Shown: one piece after another, positions 27,729 to 35,241 of the stretch | Position numbering within the stretch: the first letter of the stretch is position 1 | How the letters are laid out: each line of letters starts with the position of its first letter | NCBI RefSeq assembly: GCF_900113015.1 | Contig: NZ_FONV01000002.1 | Location: forward strand, 682,001-746,000 | Direction: 5' to 3' | DNA: 64,000 nt | From: Actinoplanes philippinensis | GTDB taxonomy: Bacteria > Actinomycetota > Actinomycetes > Mycobacteriales > Micromonosporaceae | Translations under genes and position numbers: made by a program | The notes under the pieces: model-generated | What the model was told of the DNA's origin: nothing | The model's database searches: none | What the model saw: only the letters and a program-made list of their open reading frames with translations

Positions 27729-28651
27729 GGGATCGGGACGGCGACCGCGTTGTAGGTGGTCTCCGGCGTCGACGGCGTGGTGAAGCGGGCGTTCGGCAGG
27801 TAGAGGCGCCGGCCGTACTCGGCGATCGTGGTCGGCACGTCGAACGTCTCGGAGCCGGTGCGGGAGACGACCTCGCCGGAGGCGCCGCGCCGGTCCAGCG
27901 TGACCTTGGCGATCACGTTGAGCCGGTTCTGCACGACGTAGAGGTCCCGGCCGCGCCGCCACAGGCCGTCGCCGTTGACCAGCGTCTCCTCGCCCAGGTC
28001 GATCCGCGAGGTGACGCCGCCGGTGGAGACCCGGAAGAGGAATCCGGTGCCGGACTGGACGATGATCAGGCCGCGGCCGTCCGGCGTGGTGGTGATGCCG
28101 TTGGCGTTGAGGCCGGTCTGCAGCTCGATGTCGCCGGTGAGCGGCACCGCGACGGCTTCCGCGGGCAGCGCGCCGTGCCGGCCGAAGGGCAGCTTGAACA
28201 GGGTGAGGCTGCGCGAGTCGGTGAACCAGGCGGCGTCCCGGGTGACGATCACGTCGTTGATGAACGGGCCGTCCGCGGCGGGCCGTAGCTGGTAGGACCG
28301 CAGCACGGCGCCGGTGCGCAGGTCGATCACCCGGGCGTCGCCGCCCGCGCCGCCGGCCACGAAGAGCCGCCCGCCGTCGATCTTGAGGCCGAGCGAGGGG
28401 GTGCCCGGGCCCTCGGCGAACGTGGCGCCCGCGCCGGTGCGCAGGTCGACGCGGTAGATGTCGCCGTCGGCGCGGGAGCCGAAGTAGGCGTACGGCCGGT
28501 CGCCGATCGCGATGCCCTCCGGCTGGAAGCCGCTCGGCAGGGTGATTGTGGCGGGCAGTGGGCTGGTCGGCGCCGCGGCGGCGGGCGCGGCGGATACGGT
28601 CACCGCAACGGCGGTGAGGCAGAGAACGTTCGCAAGGGTACGGCGAAGCAC
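27725..28651 (-). CDS. secreted SMP-30/NHL-like beta-propeller protein
   Basis: A 308-residue protein with a signal peptide (LCLTAVAVTVSAAPAAAA) followed by about six blade-like repeats, e.g. PEGIAIGDRPYAYFGSRADGDIYRVDL and LNANGITTTPDGRGLIIVQSG. This is the SMP-30/gluconolactonase-type propeller fold. Related actinomycete proteins are often mislabelled superoxide dismutase. No catalytic metal ligands can be assigned by eye, so an enzyme activity is not claimed. Its stop overlaps the convergent helR stop by four bases. It is divergent from the metal exporter gene. Confidence 0.75.
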   Translation of the reverse strand: MLRRTLANVLCLTAVAVTVSAAPAAAAPTSPLPATITLPSGFQPEGIAIGDRPYAYFGSRADGDIYRVDLRTGAGATFAEGPGTPSLGLKIDGGRLFVAGGAGGDARVIDLRTGAVLRSYQLRPAADGPFINDVIVTRDAAWFTDSRSLTLFKLPFGRHGALPAEAVAVPLTGDIELQTGLNANGITTTPDGRGLIIVQSGTGFLFRVSTGGVTSRIDLGEETLVNGDGLWRRGRDLYVVQNRLNVIAKVTLDRRGASGEVVSRTGSETFDVPTTIAEYGRRLYLPNARFTTPSTPETTYNAVAVPIP

Positions 28652-28718
28652 GAAACTTCCTTTCCTATGCAGAACGGGTCATCAAGATTCTGTTCGGGCG
28701 TGAAGGCACACACAACTG

Positions 28719-28735
28719 ATTGCATATATAGCAAT
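28719..28735. promoter_or_regulatory. AT-rich inverted repeat upstream of the CDF exporter
   Basis: ATTGC and GCAAT flank ATATATA, a 17-bp inverted repeat that is strikingly AT-rich for this genome. It lies 49 bases before the metal exporter start, in the divergent promoter region. Metal-sensing ArsR/SmtB-type repressors bind AT-rich inverted repeats of this general kind; binding here is inference. Confidence 0.45.
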
Positions 28736-28783
28736 GTCCGCATACATTGGCGACGGCCCGCCGGACGACGGAAGGTGGACTCC

Positions 28784-29701
28784 ATGGGAGCCGGCCACGA
28801 CCACGGGACCCGAGACCTGATCAGCAGCGGCGCCGACCACCGGCGCCGGCTCTGGTGGGCCGCCGGGCTGCTCACCGTCTTCATGGTCGTCGAGGCGATC
28901 GCGGCCTGGATCACCGGCTCGCTGGCGCTGCTCTCCGACGCCGGCCACATGTTCACCGACGTGCTGGCGATCGCGATGACCCTGGCCGCCATCACCGCGG
29001 CCCACCGCGCCGGCACCGACTCCGGCCGCACCTTCGGGCTCTACCGCCTGGAGGTGCTGGCCGCTCTCGCCAACGCGGCGCTGCTCACCCTCGTCGCCGG
29101 CTTCGTGCTGGTGCAGGCGGTCCAGCGGTTCACCGATCCGCCGGACGTGCCGGCCGGGTGGATGCTGCTGGTCGCGGTCGGCGGCCTGGCGGCCAACGTG
29201 GCGGCGTTCGCGCTGCTGCGCTCCGGGGCCAAGGAGAACATCGGTGTCCGCGGGGCGTATCTGGAGGTGCTCGGCGACCTGCTCGGCTCGGCCGGGGTCA
29301 TCGTGGCGGCCCTGATCATCTGGGGCACCGGATGGGCGTATGCCGATCCGATCGTCGCCGTCCTGGTCGCTCTCATGATCCTGCCGCGCACCTTCGCGCT
29401 CGGCCGGTCCGCGGTCCGCATCCTGGTCCAGGCCGCCCCCGAGCACCTCGACATCGCCGCGGTGCGCGACCGGCTGGCCGCCGTCCCGGGCGTCTGCGAC
29501 GTGCACGACCTGCACGTGTGGACGCTGACCGAGGGCATGGACGTGGCCTCCGCCCACCTCAGCCTGGACCCGGCCGCCGAGCTGGGCGCGGTGCTGACCG
29601 TGGCCCGGGAGGCGCTGCACGAGGACTTCCACATCGACCACGCCACTCTTCAGGTGGAACCGGCCGGCGCGGGCCGCCACTGCACCCCCATCAGCTGGTG
29701 A
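28784..29701 (+). CDS. cation diffusion facilitator (CzcD/ZitB-type metal exporter)
   Basis: A 305-residue inner-membrane antiporter that exports Zn(II) or similar metals. Six membrane helices are visible from WWAAGLLTVFMVVEAIAAW to IVAVLVALMILP. The metal site signature SDAGHMFTD (helix II, HxxxD) and GDLLGSAGV (helix V) are present. The C-terminal cytoplasmic domain has DVHDLHVWTLTEGMDVASAHL and a closing His. The N terminus carries GHDHG, a short His loop. ATG 28784 has GGAAGGTGGA upstream. An unusual AT-rich inverted repeat sits in its promoter. Confidence 0.92.
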   Translation: MGAGHDHGTRDLISSGADHRRRLWWAAGLLTVFMVVEAIAAWITGSLALLSDAGHMFTDVLAIAMTLAAITAAHRAGTDSGRTFGLYRLEVLAALANAALLTLVAGFVLVQAVQRFTDPPDVPAGWMLLVAVGGLAANVAAFALLRSGAKENIGVRGAYLEVLGDLLGSAGVIVAALIIWGTGWAYADPIVAVLVALMILPRTFALGRSAVRILVQAAPEHLDIAAVRDRLAAVPGVCDVHDLHVWTLTEGMDVASAHLSLDPAAELGAVLTVAREALHEDFHIDHATLQVEPAGAGRHCTPISW

Positions 29702-29765
29702 GGTGGTGGCGATCATCCCCGGTTTCGAGGGACGATCGGGTCATGCCATACACACGGCATCTGTA

Positions 29766-29800
29766 CTTTTTGCGAACCGCCACGCCGGATGCGCAAAAAG
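29766..29800. promoter_or_regulatory. inverted repeat CTTTTTGCG / CGCAAAAAG
   Basis: Perfect 9-bp arms (29766-29774 and 29792-29800) are 17 bases apart, just before the kinase gene. The second arm would fall inside the gene if ATG 29789 were used, which supports the later ATG 29816. It may be an operator or a hairpin in the leader. Confidence 0.5.
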
Positions 29801-29815
29801 ATAACAATGCGAGAC

Positions 29816-30751
29816 ATGAGTGACGGGCGTGTCATGGTCTTTGCGCCGGCCCCACAGCTGACGGTGACCATCGAGCAACACCACGACGAGCCGGAACTGC
29901 ACGTCCATCCGGGTGGTCAAGGCATCTGGCAGACCCGGATGATCACCGTGCTGGGGGCGCAGGTGACGCTCTGCACCGCCGCCGGCGGCGAGGTGGGGCG
30001 GGTGCTGGCGCCACTGCTCGGCGAGCTGCCGGGCGTGACCTTGCGGCTGGTCCGGCGGGAGCACGGCAGCGGGTGGTATGTGCACGACCGCCGCGGCGGC
30101 AGCCGGCAGGAGATCGCCGAGCGGCCGGGCAGCCCGCTCTCCCGGCACGAGCTCGACGAGCTCTACAACCTGACGCTGGCCGAGGGCCTGCGCGCCGGCA
30201 TCGCGATCCTCAGCGGCCCGGCCCATCCCTCGGTCATCAAACCCGAGGTGTACGGCCGTCTCGCCGCCGATCTGCGGTCCAACGGCTGCCAGGTCATCGC
30301 CGACCTGTGCAGCCGCCACCTGGCCGCCGTGCTGGAGGCCGGGATCTCGGTGCTCAAGATCAGTCACGAGGAGCTGATCGCCGACGGGATGGCCCCGGAC
30401 GGCAGCACCGGAGCCCTGACCAAGGCCCTGGTCCAGCTGCACGAGGCGGGCGCCGAGACGGTCCTGGTCTCCCGCGCCGACATGGGCGCGCTGGCGCTCT
30501 TCAACGAGGAGATCTACACCGTCGCGCTGCCCCGGCTCACCCCGGCCGAGCACCGCGGCGCCGGCGACTCGATGACCGCCGGGGTCGCCGCTACCCTCGC
30601 CAACGGCGGCCCGATGGAAGCGGCGGTCCGCACCGGCGCGGCCGCCGGCGCCCTCAACGTCACCCGCCACGGCCTGGGCACCGGGCACGTCGACGCGGTC
30701 CGGGTCCTCACCGAGAGGGTCCGGCTGACCCCCATAGAGAAGGCATCATGA
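29816..30751 (+). CDS. PfkB-family sugar kinase, phosphofructokinase-like
   Basis: A 311-residue ribokinase/PfkB-fold kinase. The catalytic signature GAGDSMTAG with base Asp is near residue 250, and GGQG (usually GGKG) is near residue 32. ELDELYNLTLAEGLRAGIAILSGP and VLKISHEELIADG are typical of 1-phosphofructokinase/hexose-kinase members. ATG 29816 is preferred over 29789 and 29807 because an inverted repeat occupies the bases before it; none has a strong ribosome site. The stop overlaps the SurE start by four bases, so the two are coupled. The sugar is unknown. Confidence 0.8.
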   Translation: MSDGRVMVFAPAPQLTVTIEQHHDEPELHVHPGGQGIWQTRMITVLGAQVTLCTAAGGEVGRVLAPLLGELPGVTLRLVRREHGSGWYVHDRRGGSRQEIAERPGSPLSRHELDELYNLTLAEGLRAGIAILSGPAHPSVIKPEVYGRLAADLRSNGCQVIADLCSRHLAAVLEAGISVLKISHEELIADGMAPDGSTGALTKALVQLHEAGAETVLVSRADMGALALFNEEIYTVALPRLTPAEHRGAGDSMTAGVAATLANGGPMEAAVRTGAAAGALNVTRHGLGTGHVDAVRVLTERVRLTPIEKAS

Positions 30752-31614
30752 CCCCCACAGCGGGCAATCACCAGCGAATGCGAATCCTGATCACCAACGA
30801 CGACGGCATCGAGTCCCCGGGCATCCGCACGCTGGCCCGTACCGCCGCGCACGCGGGATACGAGGTCGTGGTGGCTGCGCCGCTGAGCGAGTCGAGCGGC
30901 GCCAGCGCCTCGATGACCGCTGTCGTCCAGGACGGCAAGATCGTCTCGGAGGCCCGGGAGCTGACCGGCTGCAAGAACATCCCGGCGTACGGGGTGGCCG
31001 CCTCCCCCGCCTACATCGTCCTGCTGGCGTTGCGCGACGCCTTCGGGCCCGCCCCGGACGTGGTGCTCTCCGGCATCAACCGGGGCGCCAACGCCGGCGC
31101 CGCGGTGGTGCACTCCGGGACCGTCGGCGCCTGCCTCACCGCGGCGCACGCCGGCCTGCACGGGCTGGCCGTCTCGCTGGACGTGCTCACCCCGGCCGCG
31201 GCCAGCGCGGCGAGCGGCGGCGCCGCCATCGCGGCCCTCGACACCATCGACGACGAGCAGCACCACTGGATCAGCGGCGCCGAGATGGCGATCAAGCTGC
31301 TGCCGTCACTGATGCACACACCGCCCGGGACCGTCTACAACCTCAACGTCCCCGACCTGCACGTCGACGGTATCCGCGGGCTGCGGCAGGCGTCGCTCGC
31401 CCGTTTCGGCCAGGTGCAGATGAGCATCGCCGAAGCGGGCGACGGTTACGTCCGGACGGCGGTGCAGGCGGCCGAGGAGAACCTCGACGCCGGCACCGAC
31501 CTGGCCGCGCTGGCCGAGAACTTCGCCGTGGTCACGCCGCTGCGGGCGCCCCACGAGGACCAGAGCATCCGGATCAACGTCGAGGGCGTGCTGGTGCAGA
31601 GCCCGGCCTACTGA
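30748..31614 (+). CDS. surE: SurE-type 5'/3'-nucleotidase
   Basis: A 288-residue metal-dependent phosphatase of nucleoside monophosphates. Seen: metal-binding NDDGIESPGI near residue 18, PLSESSGASASMT, SGINRGANAGAAVVHSGTVGA near residue 105, and NLNVPDL. ATG 30748 overlaps the kinase stop (ATGA); an internal ATG at 30778 sits directly before RILITNDDG and would also give a complete enzyme. Pairing of a PfkB-like kinase with SurE suggests a joint role in salvage or overflow of phosphorylated metabolites. That is inference. Confidence 0.9.
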   Translation: MTPTAGNHQRMRILITNDDGIESPGIRTLARTAAHAGYEVVVAAPLSESSGASASMTAVVQDGKIVSEARELTGCKNIPAYGVAASPAYIVLLALRDAFGPAPDVVLSGINRGANAGAAVVHSGTVGACLTAAHAGLHGLAVSLDVLTPAAASAASGGAAIAALDTIDDEQHHWISGAEMAIKLLPSLMHTPPGTVYNLNVPDLHVDGIRGLRQASLARFGQVQMSIAEAGDGYVRTAVQAAEENLDAGTDLAALAENFAVVTPLRAPHEDQSIRINVEGVLVQSPAY

Positions 31615-31620
31615 GACGGG

Positions 31621-31965
31621 TCAGGCGGTGACCGTCTCCTCGTCGAACGGCTGTGGATTGCCGAAGAGGCCGAGCAGGCCGGTCACCCAGAGCTGGCGGT
31701 GCGCGAACCGGCTGGGTCGGGTCACGACCAGCTTGACGCCGCTCACACCGGCCAGCTGGAACGCGGCGACCAGGGCACTGATGCCCACCGAGTCGATGAA
31801 GGTCACGTGCCGCATGTTGAGCTCGATCCGGACGGGTGATCCGCTGGACAGCTGTGTTGCCACGGCCTCGCGGATCTCGTACGCGTTCTCGACATCGATC
31901 TCGCCTCGCGGTGAGACCTCCACCGCGCCGTCGGCCAGCGTCGACGTCGTTATCGACAGCGTCAC
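31621..31965 (-). CDS. STAS-domain anti-sigma factor antagonist
   Basis: A 114-residue single STAS domain. GGAGGGAAGAC precedes the GTG start at 31965. The phosphorylatable Ser is in FIDSVGISAL near residue 59, the hallmark of SpoIIAA/RsbV proteins, which bind anti-sigma kinases when unphosphorylated. ARG-rich RPSRFAHRQL follows. No partner anti-sigma kinase lies next to it. It is convergent with surE (6-base gap). Confidence 0.9.
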   Translation of the reverse strand: MTLSITTSTLADGAVEVSPRGEIDVENAYEIREAVATQLSSGSPVRIELNMRHVTFIDSVGISALVAAFQLAGVSGVKLVVTRPSRFAHRQLWVTGLLGLFGNPQPFDEETVTA

Positions 31966-32059
31966 GTCTTCCCTCCACCCACCCGGCAGGTCCGGGTGCT
32001 GTTCCTTCTATACGCGGGCGGCCACAGCGCCGGCCCCGGGCAGGGCGGCGAGGGTTACC

Positions 32060-32095
32060 CCCGAAAGGTTCGGTGAAACTGCCCGAAAGGTTAGG
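32060..32095. repeat. 14-bp direct repeat, 22-bp period
   Basis: CCCGAAAGGTTCGG (32060-32073) and CCCGAAAGGTTAGG (32082-32095) differ at one base and are 22 bp apart, two helical turns. An inverted short form (CCTTTCGGGG) is at about 32636. The position, between the divergent STAS gene and the small membrane gene, fits binding sites for a regulator. The 290-base gap around it holds no other recognisable feature. Confidence 0.45.
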
Positions 32096-32256
32096 CCCCG
32101 AACCTGTTAGTCACCTGAGTGGCCCGTGTGAGCCTCGTCAACACTACTGCGGGCCGTCAAATCGTTTTGCAACCGTGATGACGTCCACAACGGACGTTTG
32201 CCGGCACGGCCGGCGGGAAACAGCCCTGAATGACCCTGCGCAGGAGGTGACGGACG

Positions 32257-32634
32257 ATGTTCGCGAGGAAGAACCGGGCCGAACGGACCGCCGAGGAGGC
32301 CTGGGAGCACCTCTCCAGCGCCTGGACCACGGCCGGCGACAGCGCCGGGAAGGCCGGGCGCAAGGGCCGGCGGCTGGCCGCACGAGCCGGCGACCGGGTG
32401 ACCTCGGTCACCGACGAGGCCGTCTCGCGCGCCGCCGCGGCCGCCGACGCGCTGGCCGGGCGCCGTCCGGCCCGCCCCTGGGCGCTGATCGCCGGCGTGG
32501 GCCTGTTCGGCGTGGTGGTGGGCTGGGCGGTGGCGAGCACCGCCCGCGCCGCGATCGAGCGGCAGGCCGAGAACGAGGAGATCGAACTGGCCGAGACGGC
32601 GGTCGTGGTCACCCCGACGTACGACGACCACTGA
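32257..32634 (+). CDS. small single-pass membrane protein
   Basis: A 125-residue protein of unknown function. AGGAGGTGA lies about 8 nt upstream of ATG 32257, an almost perfect ribosome site. The first 70 residues are charged and helical (many Arg, Lys, Ala), followed by one membrane helix (WALIAGVGLFGVVVGWAVAS) and an acidic tail. This resembles small actinomycete membrane proteins of the DUF883/YtxH kind in general layout only. It sits upstream of the Ser/Thr kinase gene, 107 bases apart and co-directional. Confidence 0.7.
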   Translation: MFARKNRAERTAEEAWEHLSSAWTTAGDSAGKAGRKGRRLAARAGDRVTSVTDEAVSRAAAAADALAGRRPARPWALIAGVGLFGVVVGWAVASTARAAIERQAENEEIELAETAVVVTPTYDDH

Positions 32635-32741
32635 CCTTTCGGGGCCGTTCCGGCCGCCCCTTGCTGCTCTCCCATGTTGAGCCCCGGCTCTGTACAGTTG
32701 AGCGGCATTCGGCTTGAACTCCTACAGATAAGGTCCCGCTG

Positions 32742-34217
32742 GTGCTCAGTGCAGGAAGCCTCCTGGACAACCGCTACCGGTTGGACGACCGCGTCGCCAC
32801 CGGCGGGATGGGTGACGTCTGGCGGGGCACCGATGTCGTGCTCGGCCGGACCGTCGCCGTGAAGGTGCTGCGCACGGCGATGCTGGAGGACCCGGAGTTC
32901 GCCGCGCGCTTCTACGGCGAGGCCCGGATGATGGCCGCGTTCCGGCACCCCGGTGTGGTCGAGGTCTACGACTACGCCAGCGACGGCGACTACGAGGGCC
33001 CGGAGAAGGTCGCCTATCTGGTGATGGCCTTCGTCGAGGGCGACCCGCTCTCCAGCCGGGTCAAGGAGGGCCCGATCGGGGTCGCCGAGACGATGGCGAT
33101 CGTGGCGCAGGCGGCCGACGCGTTGCACGCCGCCCATGAGAACGGGATCGTCCACCGCGACGTCAAGCCGGGCAACCTGATCGTGAAACCGACCGGCGCG
33201 GTGATCCTGGTGGACTTCGGGGTGGCCCGGTCCACCGCGATGACCAGCGTCACCGGCCTCAACGCGATCGTCGGCACGGCCCTCTACATGGCGCCGGAGC
33301 AGGTCGCCAAGGGCAATCTGACGCCGGCCACCGACATCTACGCGCTGGGTGCGGTGGCCTACCACTGCATCGCCGGCCGGCCCCCGTTCGACGGTGACAA
33401 CGCGCTGCAGGTGGCGCTGCGTCATCTGGAGGACGATCCGGACCCGCTGCCCGACCACGTGCCCTACGAGGTGCGCGAGCTGATCGCCCGGGCGATGGCC
33501 AAGCAGCCGGCCGACCGGTTCCAGAGCGCCGCCGAGTTCGCCGAGGCGGCGTTCGCGGTGGCCGGGCCGATCGACTGGAAACGGCTGACCGGCACGTCGA
33601 TGACCGCCCCGGTGAGCCCGGCCCGGGTTCCGAGCGGCGCCTACCCGGCGGCCCGCTACCCCAGCGGCGCCTACCCGGCCACCGGCTACCCCGGCAACCA
33701 CGCGCCGACCGCGCCGATCAGCCCGGCCGCGCCCCGGCCGCTCCCGGCCCAGCGCAGCGTGGTGGCGCCGGCGCCGTTCCCGGTGTCGAAACCGGACCAG
33801 TCGCGGGCTCAGCGGATCCTGATGTTCGTGATCCTCGGCTTCTTCGTGCTGGCCGGCGGTCTCGGGGTGGCCATCGCGCTGGATGACGACACGCCCTCGA
33901 CGCCCAGCAGCAACAACCCCCGCGGCAACCAGGGCCCGCAGGACATCCCGGCGCCGGGCGAGTCCGACGACCCCACCGGCGACCCCACGCCGTCGGAGTC
34001 GACGGAGATCGTCGTCAAGCCGTCCACCAGCAAGACGCGGAAACCGCAGGCCAGCACGTCGGTCAGCTCGTCACCCTCGCCGAGCGCCACCTCGCCGTCA
34101 CCGAGCCCCTCCTCGCCGTCGCCGAGCCCGGCCAAGAGCAGCGAGAGCCCCAGCCCCGACCCGGACCCGTCGACGCCCGTGATCCCGCCGGTGCTGGGTG
34201 CGGCCCTCGGCACCTGA
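32742..34217 (+). CDS. membrane Ser/Thr protein kinase, PknB/PknA-type
   Basis: A 491-residue Hanks-type kinase. Seen: glycine loop ATGGMGDVWRG, lysine in VAVKVLR (about 40), catalytic IVHRDVKPGN, DFG in LVDFGVAR, and the activation segment with Thr/Ser and ALYMAPEQ. The kinase domain ends near residue 275. A Pro/Tyr-rich linker follows, then one membrane helix (ILMFVILGFFVLAGGLGVAI, about 363-383) and an extracellular Ser/Pro/Thr-rich tail without PASTA repeats. GTG 32742 starts the frame. The STAS gene, this kinase, and the following membrane protein form a signalling cluster. The ligand of the tail is unknown. Confidence 0.92.
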   Translation: MLSAGSLLDNRYRLDDRVATGGMGDVWRGTDVVLGRTVAVKVLRTAMLEDPEFAARFYGEARMMAAFRHPGVVEVYDYASDGDYEGPEKVAYLVMAFVEGDPLSSRVKEGPIGVAETMAIVAQAADALHAAHENGIVHRDVKPGNLIVKPTGAVILVDFGVARSTAMTSVTGLNAIVGTALYMAPEQVAKGNLTPATDIYALGAVAYHCIAGRPPFDGDNALQVALRHLEDDPDPLPDHVPYEVRELIARAMAKQPADRFQSAAEFAEAAFAVAGPIDWKRLTGTSMTAPVSPARVPSGAYPAARYPSGAYPATGYPGNHAPTAPISPAAPRPLPAQRSVVAPAPFPVSKPDQSRAQRILMFVILGFFVLAGGLGVAIALDDDTPSTPSSNNPRGNQGPQDIPAPGESDDPTGDPTPSESTEIVVKPSTSKTRKPQASTSVSSSPSPSATSPSPSPSSPSPSPAKSSESPSPDPDPSTPVIPPVLGAALGT

Positions 34218-34312
34218 AATACAACCGAAGCCTCAACTCGGGCGGCCCGCGGCCGATGTGTCCTGCGGCACGGAGAACCTGCCGGGCCGTTACGGGAAGA
34301 GGTCGCACCACG

Positions 34313-35203
34313 ATGACAGTCCAGACTCCGCCGGAGCCGGGGCACTACCCGAGCGCCCCACCATGGACCGGGCAACCGGAACCGCAGCACGCCCCCTACC
34401 CACCGCAGTCCTGGGCCGGACAGCCGGAGCCACAGCAGGCCCCGTACCCGCCGCAGTCGTGGAACGGTCAGCCGGCGGAGCCGCAGTCCTGGAACGGCCA
34501 GCCCGAGCCGCAGTCCTGGAACGGTCAGCCGGAGCCGCAGCACGGTCACCACGCCGCGCAGCCCTGGCCCGGTCAGCAGGCGCCGGATCCGGGGCACTAT
34601 CCGAGCTCGCCGCCCTGGGCCGGGCAACCCGAGCCGGAACCGGAGCCGCCGCCGGCGCCGCACACCGCCCCGCTGTTCGGGGGGACGGTGGCGCCCTACG
34701 GCTCCCCGCAGAACAAGCACGGCCAGTTGCTGGTCCGGTTCCCCGGTGAGGTGCACGACCTGAACCGGCCGGTGGCGCCGTCGTGGCGGCCGGTGGTGGC
34801 GTGGACGTTCGTGCTCAGCGCGCTCGGCATCATCTCGGTGCTGCGCCGCTCGTCGCAGGCCCGTCGGTACGGCCGGCCGCGCCGCCCGTACTGGATCGCC
34901 TTCGCGGTGACGCTGGTGGCCGGAGCCGCCTTCTGGTGGGCCACGGTGATCAACGTGGCGATCCCGCTGTATCACTACCACCAGGAGTCCGGGCTGACCG
35001 AGCAGCTGCAGACGTCGCTGGTCTCGGACAGCCGGGTCACCAAGAAGTTCGGTGTCGTCTCCGCGGTCGAGTGCACGAGCGACAGCGACCGCGACGCCGA
35101 GGGCGTACGCACCTACCTGTGCACGTTCGAGCTGTCCACCGGCAAGACCAACGGCATGTACGTGAACGCCGACACCGAGGGCAACTGGCGGGAGAAGGAG
35201 TGA
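34313..35203 (+). CDS. Pro/Gln-rich membrane protein with DUF4333-like tail
   Basis: A 296-residue protein. The first 125 residues are Pro/Gln/Trp-rich with repeated QPEPQ and QSWNGQPEPQ units, likely cytoplasmic and disordered. Then come a short basic loop and two membrane helices (PVVAWTFVLSALGIISVL, about 157-174, and YWIAFAVTLVAGAAFWWATVI, about 190-210), and an extracellular domain with two cysteines (VECTSD and YLCTF) that resembles small DUF4333-like modules. ATG 34313 follows GAAGAGGTCG. It lies 95 bases downstream of the kinase in the same direction; it may be a substrate or partner, by position only. Confidence 0.7.
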   Translation: MTVQTPPEPGHYPSAPPWTGQPEPQHAPYPPQSWAGQPEPQQAPYPPQSWNGQPAEPQSWNGQPEPQSWNGQPEPQHGHHAAQPWPGQQAPDPGHYPSSPPWAGQPEPEPEPPPAPHTAPLFGGTVAPYGSPQNKHGQLLVRFPGEVHDLNRPVAPSWRPVVAWTFVLSALGIISVLRRSSQARRYGRPRRPYWIAFAVTLVAGAAFWWATVINVAIPLYHYHQESGLTEQLQTSLVSDSRVTKKFGVVSAVECTSDSDRDAEGVRTYLCTFELSTGKTNGMYVNADTEGNWREKE

Positions 35204-35241
35204 CGTGTGGCCGGCCCGGACGCCCGGGCCGGCCGAACGTG

